In this document: positions 1 through 6,748 of the stretch, in pieces
How the letters are laid out: the number at the start of each line of letters is the position of its first letter
How positions within the stretch are numbered: position 1 is the first letter of the stretch
Assembly (NCBI GenBank): GCA_009908535.1
Contig: JAAAOD010000122.1
Span: 1 to 13,958, forward strand
Length of the DNA stretch: 13,958 nt
Direction of reading: 5' to 3'
DNA from: Verrucomicrobiota bacterium
GTDB lineage: Bacteria; Verrucomicrobiota; Verrucomicrobiia; Opitutales; Oceanipulchritudinaceae
The notes under the pieces: model-generated
Database searches by the model: none
Seen by the model: the letters and a program-made list of their open reading frames with translations, nothing else
Told to the model about the DNA's origin: nothing
Translations under genes and position numbers: made by a program

Positions 1-136
1 CCTCGTAGGCCGCCTCCAGTTCGAGGAGGCAGTTCATGAGCGTCTCGGGGACGTAGCGGCCGCCGAAGGGGCCGAAGTGACCGCTGCGGTCGGGTAGTTC
101 GCTCGTTGGTGAGTTGGTGGGGACGGGCGCTGTCAT
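1..136 (-). CDS. trpB: Tryptophan synthase beta subunit, N-terminal fragment (cut by window edge)
   Basis: The reverse strand opens with ATG at 136-134 and reads 45 codons to the left edge. The product begins with a Ser/Thr/Pro-rich leader and then GHFGPFGGRYVPETL (about residues 19-33), which is the hallmark N-terminus of TrpB. TrpB is the PLP enzyme that joins indole, delivered from TrpA through a tunnel, to serine to make tryptophan in the cytoplasm. The PLP lysine and glycine loop lie outside the window. The start is 9 bases after the stop of the phosphatase gene, so co-transcription is likely. The bases just upstream (TAGTAAAAAATT) carry no Shine-Dalgarno sequence and contain a second stop, TAA, directly after the phosphatase stop. 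Identity rests on the motif and is fairly safe despite the short length. Confidence 0.9.
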   Translation of the reverse strand, partial: MTAPVPTNSPTSELPDRSGHFGPFGGRYVPETLMNCLLELEAAYE

Positions 137-145
137 AATTTTTTA

Positions 146-1585
146 CTACAAATGCTTGATCGCCATGACGGTGAAGTCATCCGTCTGGCCGACGGAGCCG
201 GCAAAACGTGAAACCCGGTCCATGATCCCCTCCACCAGCTCTTCCGCAGGACAGCCTCGCAGGCTGCGCACGGCGTCCGCAAGGCGCCCGTTGCTGAACT
301 CCACCCCGTCCACGTTCGCCGCTTCTGTCACCCCGTCGGTGTAAAGGGCAAGAACATCGCCTTCGCGGAAGGGAATAGTGCAGTCGCGCAACGCCTTGTC
401 GAAAATATCTCCCGGCACCATGCCCAGGGCCATGCCTTCGCTGCGCAGCAGCTCCGAGCGCACCTGCCCGTTGCCTTCGTCGGGGTGGACGAGAATGGGC
501 AACTCGTGGCCGCCGCGGGCGAGGACCAGTTCCTCCCGCTCCATGTCAATGACGGCGAAAATCATGGTGATGAACATGTCCGGCCGCATCTCCTCGACCA
601 TGACCGCATTCATCATGCGCAGAACCTCCGAGGGGGAAGCGTGATTGCGGGCGAAGTGGCGCAGGTTGCTCTGGCAGATGGCCATGATGAGGCTGGCGGG
701 AATTCCCTTGCCGGAGACATCCGCGATGGCCACCCCCACCCTTTTCTCCCCGAGGGAAAAAATGTCGTACAGGTCGCCGCCAACTTTCTGGGCCGGGCGG
801 TAGACCGTCGCCAGCTGGAGGTTCGGCACCTTCGGCACACGACTGGGCAGAAGCATGCTCTGGATCTCTTTCGCAAGGCTCAGATCCGTATCGAGCTTGT
901 TTTTCTCGATCTGCGAGGACATCAGGTCGAGGTTGTGGATGGCCAGCCCCGCCTGCTCGGCAAGGCTTTCCGAGAGCGAGAAGTCGGTCTCGCCGAAAGC
1001 TCCCCCGTCGGACGGGTTCACGATCGCGAGCACCCCGATGTTGCGGTCCCGGAAATGTATCGGCACAACAATGACACTGCGTACATCGAGGGCCGGATCC
1101 TCATGGCGGATGACCCGCGGGTCCTCGAGGGCGTTCTCGATGAGGATTCCCTGGCCGCTCTGGGCTGCCTGTCCGACAAGGCCCTCGCCCACCTCGAAAA
1201 CCTCGGACTTCAGTACCTGCTCAATGAACTTGGCCCGTGTCGTTACCTTGGCCTGCGAACTCTCCGGGAGCGGGCGATGTGGAGGAAAAAGCCCTTCCAC
1301 GGCCACCCCGCGGAGTTGTTTTCCCCGGCGCTCGAAAATGCAGGCGCTGAGACCACCGGTGCTGAGAATGGCCGCATGCACGACCCGCTCGAAAAGCTCC
1401 TGCCGGGTCACCCCTTCACCGATCGCCTCGACCATGTTGTGCACAAAGTCGAAAACGATCAGTTTCTCCTGCGCCAGCATCTGTCGCTGCTCATCAAGGC
1501 GGATGACTTCCCGCCGCGCGGTCCACCAGAAGAACCAGCCGATCACCGCCCCGGCGGCCATTCCCATTCCGAACCATAGCAACAT
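146..1585 (-). CDS. Membrane-anchored GAF-SpoIIE/PP2C serine phosphatase (RsbU-like)
   Basis: This 479-residue protein begins with a hydrophobic segment (about residues 3-22), followed by a short charged linker. A GAF-like sensory domain follows (about 55-220), then a PP2C/SpoIIE phosphatase domain (about 235-479). The metal-binding set looks complete: GGDLYD (D271, D274), ADVSGKG (D289), LYTDGVTEA (D417) and QTDDFTV (D469/D470). Phosphatases of this family dephosphorylate the serine of a STAS anti-anti-sigma protein and so switch an anti-sigma kinase off its sigma factor. The STAS gene lies 15 bases upstream in the same operon and is the obvious substrate. The ligand or signal sensed by the GAF domain cannot be read from sequence. 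The start at ATG 1585 is followed by in-frame Met codons 7 and 9; the first was chosen because it keeps the whole membrane segment. No strong Shine-Dalgarno sequence is visible. Confidence 0.92.
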   Translation of the reverse strand: MLLWFGMGMAAGAVIGWFFWWTARREVIRLDEQRQMLAQEKLIVFDFVHNMVEAIGEGVTRQELFERVVHAAILSTGGLSACIFERRGKQLRGVAVEGLFPPHRPLPESSQAKVTTRAKFIEQVLKSEVFEVGEGLVGQAAQSGQGILIENALEDPRVIRHEDPALDVRSVIVVPIHFRDRNIGVLAIVNPSDGGAFGETDFSLSESLAEQAGLAIHNLDLMSSQIEKNKLDTDLSLAKEIQSMLLPSRVPKVPNLQLATVYRPAQKVGGDLYDIFSLGEKRVGVAIADVSGKGIPASLIMAICQSNLRHFARNHASPSEVLRMMNAVMVEEMRPDMFITMIFAVIDMEREELVLARGGHELPILVHPDEGNGQVRSELLRSEGMALGMVPGDIFDKALRDCTIPFREGDVLALYTDGVTEAANVDGVEFSNGRLADAVRSLRGCPAEELVEGIMDRVSRFAGSVGQTDDFTVMAIKHL

Positions 1586-1600
1586 CGTTCGCCCGGATCG

Positions 1601-2119
1601 CTAACGATCGTTCACCTGGTTCTTCAAAAAGGCGATGACGTCCTGAAACTTCGTCTTGTTGGAATCGTCGACCTCGAGAAGATTCTCGTGAGCCTGCAGG
1701 ACCAGCCGGGCATTTTCCACTTCAGTGTGTTTTTCCTCGTCCTTCAGCACTTGCATGTCGTCAGCGGAGGCCTCGATCCTTCCGACTTCCTGACCGTCGT
1801 CGACGGTAAGGATCCGGTGCAGGCCAAGATTCTGGATCAGCTCGCGGTTGCGCGCCCCGAGGCGGCACAACACCACCGAGCCCTTGGGTTCCTTCTTCAG
1901 CAGTTTGATGCCGAGACCGGCGAGAATGCCGAGGAAGGTACTGTCCATCCCGCTGCAGTGCTGGAAATCGATGACGAAGTGATCCCGTCCCTGCTCGACA
2001 AGCTGGTCGAAAAGCTCCTTCACCGGGGTCGCGTTGGTGAAGGACACCTTGCCGCTGATCTTCAGGATGACGGGGTCTTCGTAAGGGTTGACGAGGAACT
2101 GTGACTCCTCCTGTGCCAT
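1601..2119 (-). CDS. STAS-domain protein, probable anti-anti-sigma factor with C-terminal extension
   Basis: The product has 172 residues. Residues about 8-112 form a STAS domain with the phospho-acceptor motif CSGMDSTFLGIL; Ser60 is the likely phosphorylated residue. In partner switching the unphosphorylated STAS protein binds the anti-sigma kinase and frees the sigma factor. Residues 113-172 are an additional acidic, probably helical tail not found in minimal SpoIIAA/RsbV proteins of about 110 residues. An upstream in-frame extension is open as far as 2320, but it lies inside the aconitase gene and reads as low-quality Arg/Ser/Pro sequence. The ATG at 2119 is therefore preferred: it sits one base after the aconitase stop (2123-2121), which suggests translational coupling. 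There is no Shine-Dalgarno sequence. The stop is 15 bases before the phosphatase start. Which sigma factor or kinase it serves is unknown. Confidence 0.9.
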   Translation of the reverse strand: MAQEESQFLVNPYEDPVILKISGKVSFTNATPVKELFDQLVEQGRDHFVIDFQHCSGMDSTFLGILAGLGIKLLKKEPKGSVVLCRLGARNRELIQNLGLHRILTVDDGQEVGRIEASADDMQVLKDEEKHTEVENARLVLQAHENLLEVDDSNKTKFQDVIAFLKNQVNDR

Positions 2120-2120
2120 G

Positions 2121-4832
2121 TTACAATAGCTGACGCAAGACGAACGGAAGAATCCCTCCGTGTCGATAATATTCAACCTCGATGGGCGTATCGATCCGGA
2201 CGACGACGGAAACCCGCCGCTCCTCCCTGCCCTCGCTGTCACAAAGGACGAGGACGGCCTCCTGGCCGGGCTCGGGTCGCTCCGCAACGCCCTCGATGTG
2301 GTAGGTTCCGGATCCGTCAATGCCGAGACTCTGCGCCGAATCCCCCTCCTTGAACTGCAGGGGAAGCACGCCCATGCCGATCAGGTTGGAACGGTGGATA
2401 CGCTCGAAGGAGGCGGCCACGACGGCCCGCACGCCGAGGAGGCTTGTTCCTTTGGCGGCCCAGTCGCGGCTGGAACCCATTCCGTAGTCGGATCCGGCAA
2501 AAACAATGAGATGTGTACCACGTTGCCGATACACGGCGGCGGCATCGAAGATATCGGTGATCCCGCCCTCGGGCTGGAGCTTCGTGTAGCCTCCCTCGCG
2601 TCCGTCCGCCATGAGGTTCTTGATACGGACATTGGCGAAGGTGCCGCGTGTCATGATGCGGTCATTCCCCCGCCGTGAGCCGAAAGAGTTGAAATCCTTT
2701 TTCTCGACGCCGTTTTCCCTGAGGTAGCGGCCGGCGGGGCCGTCCTCGGGAATGGAACCGGCGGGGGAAATGTGATCGGTGGTGACGGAATCGCCGAGGA
2801 CGGCGAGGGCGCGCATGTCCGTAAACGCCTCCCCGGCCGCTGGTTCGCGGGAGAAGCCGTCGAAAAAGGGCGGCTTCTGGATATAGGTGCTGTCCTCCTT
2901 CCACTCGTAGAGAGTGCCGGTGGCGGCCTCGATCTCCTTCCATTCGGGATTGGCGTTGAGGACGTCGCTGTACTGTTTGGCGTACATGCTCGGGCGGATG
3001 CCCTCGGCGATGGCCTCCTCAATCTCGCGGCGGGAGGGCCAGATGTCCTGCAGGTAAACCGGGTTGTCGTCGCGGTCGCTGCCGAGCGGATCCTCCTCAA
3101 GGTTCAGGTCGACCCGACCCGCAAGAGCGTAGGCGACAACCAGCGGTGGGGACATGAGAAAATTTGCTTTCACCGAACCATGGACCCGCGCCTCGAAATT
3201 CCGGTTACCGCTGAGGACGGAGGCGGTGACGAGATTGCCCTCGGTGATGGCTTTTTCCACCGGGGCATCGAGCGGCCCGCTGTTGCCGATGCAGGTCGTG
3301 CATCCGTACCCGACGAGATTGAAACCGAGCTTGTCGAGGTAATCCTGCAGACCGGTCTGGTGCAGGTAGTCGGTCACTACACGGGAGCCCGGGGCAAGGG
3401 ACGTCTTCACGACCGGATCCACTTCGAGGCCCTTGAGGACGGCCTTCTTCGCGACGAGTCCGGCGCCGATCATCACGGTGGGATTGGACGTGTTGGTACA
3501 GGAGGTGATGGCGGCAATGACGATGGAGCCGTGGCCGATCTGCGTCTGCGCGGCAACGGCGGCGGAACCGTCCTCCTTTCCGGCAAGCTCGACCGCGACG
3601 TTGCGGGAACGCTCTTCAGCGGAGATGCCGTAGCCTCCTTCCGCAGTCGGGATGGTGAGGAGGCTCTCAAAGCGCTCCTTGAGGTCGGGGACATCGATCC
3701 GGTCCTGCGGCCGCTTGGGACCCGCCACGCTGGGCACGATACTGTCGAGGTCGAGACGAAGCACCTTTGTGTAGTCGACTTCTCCTTCCCGCGGAATCCC
3801 GAACATGCCCTGTGCGGTGTAATAGTCGCGGATGGTGCGGACGGCTTCCTCGGAGCGGCCGGTCATCTTCAGGTAGTCGAGGGTCTTTTCATCGACGGGA
3901 AAATATCCCATCGTGGCACCATATTCCGGGGCCATGTTGGCAATGGTGGCACGGTCCGGAAGGCTCAGGCTTTCCGTTCCCTCCCCGAAAAACTCCACGA
4001 ACTTGCCCACCACTTTCTCTTCCCGCAACATCTGTGTGATGCGCAGGGTGAGGTCGGTCGCGGTCGCGCCTTCGCGCAAGGCACCGCTGAGGTTGACCCC
4101 GATGACCTCGGGTGTCTGGAAGGCGATGGGCTGCCCGAGCATGCCGACCTCCGCCTCAATGCCCCCGACTCCCCAGCCGACGACCCCGAGGCCGTTGATC
4201 ATGGTGGTGTGGGAATCCGTGCCCACCAGCGTGTCGGGATAATAAAGTCCATCGCGCTCGAAAACGACCTTGGCGAGGTACTCGAGGTTGACCTGGTGCA
4301 CGATCCCGATGGCCGGCGGCACCACGGAAAAGGTTTGAAAGGCCTGCTGGCCCCATTTCAGGAACTCGTAACGCTCGCGGTTGCGCTCAAACTCGATTTT
4401 CAGATTGTCGAGAAAGGAACTTGCCGTGCCCGCCCGGTCGACCTGGACGGAATGGTCCACGACGAGGTCCACCGGTACGAGGGGCTCGATGACGGCAGGG
4501 TCCCCGCCGACCGCTTGCACCGCGTCCCGCATGGCCGCGAGGTCGACAAGGAGCGGCACCCCGGTGAAATCCTGCAACACGATACGGCTGACGACAAAGG
4601 GCACTTCCGCTTTTGCCGGGGCCGGTGCCTCGTACTGCGCGAGCGCGCGGACGTCAGCCTCCGTAACCCGTTCGCCATCGCAGTTGCGCAGAAGCGACTC
4701 AAGGACGACGCGGATACTGACCGGAAGTCGTGATATCTTTCCAAGTCCCTGCTCCTCGAGGGCCGGAAGACTGTACAGGTGCCCGTCCTGAAAGGGCTTG
4801 CACGCGTTGAAGGGATCCTTGCTTGCCGTCAT
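2121..4832 (-). CDS. acnA: Aconitate hydratase (AcnA/IRP1 type)
   Basis: This 903-residue enzyme interconverts citrate and isocitrate in the TCA cycle using a [4Fe-4S] cluster. The length matches the AcnA/IRP1 class. The three cluster ligands are visible: C445 in AITSCTNTSNP and C511/C514 in GYGCTTCIGNSGPL. Other signatures are DHSVQVD (126-132), GTDSHTTMINGLG (204-216) and, in the C-terminal swivel domain, GSDYGMGSSRDWAAKG (780-795). The sequence is full length with no break. The start at 4832 gives MTASKDPFNACK, a normal AcnA N-terminus (compare DPF and the early Cys/Leu residues). The bases before it (TTCTCACCCT) contain no Shine-Dalgarno sequence. The peroxiredoxin gene ends 76 bases upstream on the same strand, and the STAS gene follows after one base. 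AcnA-type enzymes are often linked to stress and iron status in other bacteria, which makes the STAS neighbour notable. Confidence 0.97.
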   Translation of the reverse strand: MTASKDPFNACKPFQDGHLYSLPALEEQGLGKISRLPVSIRVVLESLLRNCDGERVTEADVRALAQYEAPAPAKAEVPFVVSRIVLQDFTGVPLLVDLAAMRDAVQAVGGDPAVIEPLVPVDLVVDHSVQVDRAGTASSFLDNLKIEFERNRERYEFLKWGQQAFQTFSVVPPAIGIVHQVNLEYLAKVVFERDGLYYPDTLVGTDSHTTMINGLGVVGWGVGGIEAEVGMLGQPIAFQTPEVIGVNLSGALREGATATDLTLRITQMLREEKVVGKFVEFFGEGTESLSLPDRATIANMAPEYGATMGYFPVDEKTLDYLKMTGRSEEAVRTIRDYYTAQGMFGIPREGEVDYTKVLRLDLDSIVPSVAGPKRPQDRIDVPDLKERFESLLTIPTAEGGYGISAEERSRNVAVELAGKEDGSAAVAAQTQIGHGSIVIAAITSCTNTSNPTVMIGAGLVAKKAVLKGLEVDPVVKTSLAPGSRVVTDYLHQTGLQDYLDKLGFNLVGYGCTTCIGNSGPLDAPVEKAITEGNLVTASVLSGNRNFEARVHGSVKANFLMSPPLVVAYALAGRVDLNLEEDPLGSDRDDNPVYLQDIWPSRREIEEAIAEGIRPSMYAKQYSDVLNANPEWKEIEAATGTLYEWKEDSTYIQKPPFFDGFSREPAAGEAFTDMRALAVLGDSVTTDHISPAGSIPEDGPAGRYLRENGVEKKDFNSFGSRRGNDRIMTRGTFANVRIKNLMADGREGGYTKLQPEGGITDIFDAAAVYRQRGTHLIVFAGSDYGMGSSRDWAAKGTSLLGVRAVVAASFERIHRSNLIGMGVLPLQFKEGDSAQSLGIDGSGTYHIEGVAERPEPGQEAVLVLCDSEGREERRVSVVVRIDTPIEVEYYRHGGILPFVLRQLL

Positions 4833-4908
4833 AGGGTGAGAAGTAAAGGGCCGCCGTTTGAGGGATGTCTACTCTAAATCCGCCTGCCCGGGAGGCATGG
4901 AACGCGCC

Positions 4909-5382
4909 TCACCCGCCCAAAGCGGCTTTGACCTCCGCAAAGGGGGGCAAATCCCGGGGATTGTCACTGGACCAGCTGTAGCGGATCGTCCCGTTCTCAT
5001 CGATGACGAAGGCACTGCGCTTGGCGACGCCCTGCAGGCCCTTGAGCTCATCGAAGCGCACGTCGTAGGCCGCGCAGACTTCCTTGTTGAAATCGGAGAG
5101 CAGCGGAATGCCGATGCCAGCCTTCTCCGCGAAGGCCTCCTGCGCGAAAGGGCTATCAACACTGATTCCCCAGACGGCGGCGTTCAGTTCCCTGAAGGCG
5201 TCGAGGCCGCCGCTGACCGTGCACAGCTCTTCTTCGCACACGCTGGTAAAAGCGAGGGGGAAAAAGAGCAGCAGCGTCTTCTGCTTGCCGAAGTTGGCTT
5301 CAAGCGAGACCTCCTCGAGGCCCTCCGCTGTCTTGCGGGGAAGGGTGAAGGTCGGTGCGGTGGTGTTGGGTGATAAGGCCAT
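4909..5382 (-). CDS. Peroxiredoxin, BCP/AhpE-like thiol peroxidase
   Basis: The product has 157 residues and a thioredoxin-like peroxiredoxin fold. The active-site pattern P-x3-T-x2-C is present in FFPLAFTSVCEEELC, with P42, T46 and peroxidatic C49. C54, five residues on, sits where BCP/PrxQ proteins carry their resolving cysteine, so an atypical two-cysteine mechanism is plausible. A third cysteine is C103. The later KRSAFVIDENGTIRY strand supplies the usual conserved arginine. The family reduces hydrogen peroxide and organic hydroperoxides in the cytoplasm using thioredoxin-type donors. There is no signal peptide. The gene precedes aconitase, whose [4Fe-4S] cluster is peroxide-sensitive, so a protective pairing is possible but inferred. 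The start at 5382 (MALSPNTTAP) is the only sensible one; upstream is AT-rich (TTTGATTTT) with no Shine-Dalgarno sequence. Confidence 0.93.
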   Translation of the reverse strand: MALSPNTTAPTFTLPRKTAEGLEEVSLEANFGKQKTLLLFFPLAFTSVCEEELCTVSGGLDAFRELNAAVWGISVDSPFAQEAFAEKAGIGIPLLSDFNKEVCAAYDVRFDELKGLQGVAKRSAFVIDENGTIRYSWSSDNPRDLPPFAEVKAALGG

Positions 5383-5461
5383 AAAATCAAAGGGATCAGG
5401 TGAACTTTAACGCAAGGTGATAGCCACCGAGGGCGTTTGCAACCCGCACAAGGGGAAAAGA

Positions 5462-5479
5462 TTTCCGTTCAGCCGGAAA
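5462..5479. promoter_or_regulatory. Inverted repeat in the divergent prx/rhomboid intergenic region
   Basis: TTTCCG at 5462-5467 and CGGAAA at 5474-5479 are perfect complementary arms around a six-base spacer, inside the 152-base region between two divergent genes. It could be an operator half-site pair or a small hairpin. No T-run follows in the plus direction, and no known regulator site is recognised. Chance cannot be excluded for six-base arms. Confidence 0.25.
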
Positions 5480-5491
5480 AACAACCTGTCC

Positions 5492-5503
5492 CGCAAGGTT
5501 GCG
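5492..5503. promoter_or_regulatory. Short palindrome upstream of the rhomboid gene
   Basis: CGCAAGGTTGCG has perfect five-base arms around GG. It overlaps TTGCGT (5499-5504), a poor -35-like hexamer that lies 15 bases before TACACT (5520-5525), a -10-like hexamer. If that promoter were real, transcription would begin almost at the rhomboid start codon. The spacing is suboptimal, so both promoter and operator readings are weak. Confidence 0.22.
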
Positions 5504-5534
5504 TTGCCCCGGGCTGCCTTACACTAATGCAGGC

Positions 5535-6236
5535 ATGCCGATGCAAAGCTATCGCACATCCGAACCGATCGTCCCGCCGGTCATCCTGAATCTGCTCATT
5601 GCGAACGGGATGTTTTTCCTGTTGCAGGTCTTCTTTCGCGGCGGGGCCGGCGGCCTTCTCACGCAGTATCTGGCCCTCTGGCCCCTGGGAATCGATGACT
5701 GGGCCCGGTCGCTGGGATTCGGAGCGGGCGCGGATGTCGGCTTTTATCCATGGCAGCTGGTCACCTACGCCTTCCTGCACGGCAACTTTGCCCACATTTT
5801 CTTTAACATGCTCGCCTTGTGGATGTTCGGGCGGGAGATCGAACTGCGGTGGGGAACCGCTCGCTTTGCCCTGTACTATTTCACCTGTGTCGTCGGCGCG
5901 GGGCTGATCCAGCTGACCGTGGCCAGCTCTGCGGTCTCCGCCGGGGCTCAGCCGTACCCAACCATCGGTGCCTCGGGCGGGACCTACGGCGTCCTCCTCG
6001 CCTTCGGCCTGCTCTTTCCCTACCGGCGGGTCATGCTCATTTTTCCGCCCGTGGTCCTCGAGGCCCGCTACTTCGTCATCATTTTTGGCGGAATCGAACT
6101 CTTCCTCGGCATTTCCGCCGCCAACACCGGCATTGCCCACTTCGCCCACCTCGGCGGCATGCTCTTCGGTGGCCTGCTCATCCTCTACTGGCGGGGAAAG
6201 CTCCCCCTCAAACCAAAGCAGCGGATGTTCTGGTAG
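5535..6236 (+). CDS. Rhomboid family intramembrane serine protease
   Basis: The product has 233 residues and about six hydrophobic helices. The rhomboid landmarks are in order: HGNFAHIFFNM (82-92, with the H-x3-N oxyanion pair H86/N90), the catalytic serine in GASGGTYGV (S147), and the catalytic histidine in AHFAHLGGMLFG (H205). The short charged GREIELRWG loop after helix two is also typical. The family cleaves membrane-spanning segments of substrates within the bilayer; the substrate here is unknown. There is no extra soluble domain, so this is a minimal bacterial form. ATG 5535 was chosen over an upstream TTG at 5499 because the extra 12 residues are not rhomboid-like. ATG 5541 is an equally possible start. 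The gene stands alone, divergent from the peroxiredoxin and convergent with the dUTPase-like gene 12 bases downstream. Confidence 0.93.
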   Translation: MPMQSYRTSEPIVPPVILNLLIANGMFFLLQVFFRGGAGGLLTQYLALWPLGIDDWARSLGFGAGADVGFYPWQLVTYAFLHGNFAHIFFNMLALWMFGREIELRWGTARFALYYFTCVVGAGLIQLTVASSAVSAGAQPYPTIGASGGTYGVLLAFGLLFPYRRVMLIFPPVVLEARYFVIIFGGIELFLGISAANTGIAHFAHLGGMLFGGLLILYWRGKLPLKPKQRMFW

Positions 6237-6238
6237 GG

Positions 6239-6261
6239 GCGCCGCTCTTCAGATGTGGCGC
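6239..6261. terminator. Possible hairpin between convergent rhomboid and dUTPase-like genes
   Basis: GCGCCGC at 6239-6245 can pair with GTGGCGC at 6255-6261 (seven pairs including one G-U) around a nine-base loop. It lies directly after the rhomboid stop, and its loop includes the stop of the opposing gene. No T-run follows on either strand, so it is not a textbook intrinsic terminator. A bidirectional 3'-end structure is possible. Confidence 0.25.
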
Positions 6262-6620
6262 GAGTCGGTTTCGTCCTTCTTCGCGTAGCCACTCTCCTGG
6301 CGGGAGTGGTTGACCTGGTTCTTCTTCACATAGGCCTCGTAAACATCCTCGGCGCTCATGCCGAGGGCCTGGGCGAGGGAGATGAGGAAGTGAAAGAGGT
6401 CCACCACCTCGACGCGGGCATTCTGCTCGTCGAAGGTCTGGTACTTCGCCCACCATTTCCACGGCACGGAATCCACCAGCTCGGAAAGCTCCTGGGACAT
6501 CGCCCGGGAATAGTTGAGAACCCAGCGTACCTTTTCCTCCTCAGGGATGCCCTCAAGTTCCACCCCGATGCGCCGGTTCAGATCCGCCTGCATTGCAAAA
6601 ATCCCTTCCAGTCGGTCCAT
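6249..6620 (-). CDS. All-alpha NTP pyrophosphatase, dimeric dUTPase/MazG-like
   Basis: This 123-residue helical protein carries the magnesium-binding pattern E-x2-E ... E-x2-D of the dUTPase-2/MazG superfamily: E44/E47 in QELSELVDSVPWKWW and E71/D74 in EVVDLFHFLIS. The PWKWW block, the LFHFLIS helix and the tail KKNQVNHSRQESGY resemble the dimeric dUTPase branch. Members hydrolyse dUTP or other nucleoside triphosphates to the monophosphate plus pyrophosphate, keeping uracil or damaged bases out of DNA. The exact substrate is not decidable here. The start at 6620 gives MDRLEGIFAMQADLNRRI, which looks like the family N-terminus, although only AGG directly abuts the ATG. The internal ATG at 6593 has GGAAGGG nine bases upstream and is a real alternative (114 residues). 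It is divergent from the basic-protein gene. Confidence 0.85.
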   Translation of the reverse strand: MDRLEGIFAMQADLNRRIGVELEGIPEEEKVRWVLNYSRAMSQELSELVDSVPWKWWAKYQTFDEQNARVEVVDLFHFLISLAQALGMSAEDVYEAYVKKNQVNHSRQESGYAKKDETDSRHI

Positions 6621-6729
6621 CCTGTGAAGCCATGGGCGGCGGCGTGCGCAGGGTCAATTGGAAAAGCCACTCCCCTGGGTCAGGAAAGAACTTGCTGCAC
6701 CGCGCCGAAAGGGCCTTCAATGCGGCATC

Positions 6730-6740
6730 GCCTACTAGGC
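6730..6740. promoter_or_regulatory. Odd palindrome just upstream of the basic-protein gene
   Basis: GCCTACTAGGC is a perfect inverted repeat with five-base arms around one central base. It ends eight bases before the ATG at 6749. It could be a binding site or a small leader structure, or it could be chance. In the 128-base divergent region (6621-6748) I see no convincing sigma-70 promoter. On the minus strand, TTGACC about 40 bases upstream of the dUTPase-like start is -35-like but lacks a good -10. Confidence 0.2.
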
Positions 6741-6748
6741 AACGGACC

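Noticed and set aside
485..1579. A 364-codon open frame on the plus strand opposite the phosphatase
   Set aside because: It is antisense to a gene with all its catalytic motifs and has no recognisable domain or ribosome site. It is a GC-driven shadow.
1596..1609. GATCG-CTAA-CGATC at the STAS stop, considered as a regulatory stem
   Set aside because: Five-base arms around a stop codon are within chance expectation, and nothing else supports a function.
2120..2320. An N-terminal extension of the STAS protein by 67 residues
   Set aside because: The extension lies in the aconitase 3' end in another frame and is Arg/Ser/Pro-rich noise. The STAS domain starts properly at the ATG at 2119.
2772..4733. 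A 653-codon open frame on the plus strand opposite aconitase
   Set aside because: It is wholly antisense to a well-conserved aconitase and its translation resembles no family. High GC and codon bias in the sense gene readily keep the opposite strand open.
4882..4896. GCCT-N7-AGGC after the peroxiredoxin stop, considered as a terminator
   Set aside because: The stem has only four pairs and no T-run follows on the minus strand.
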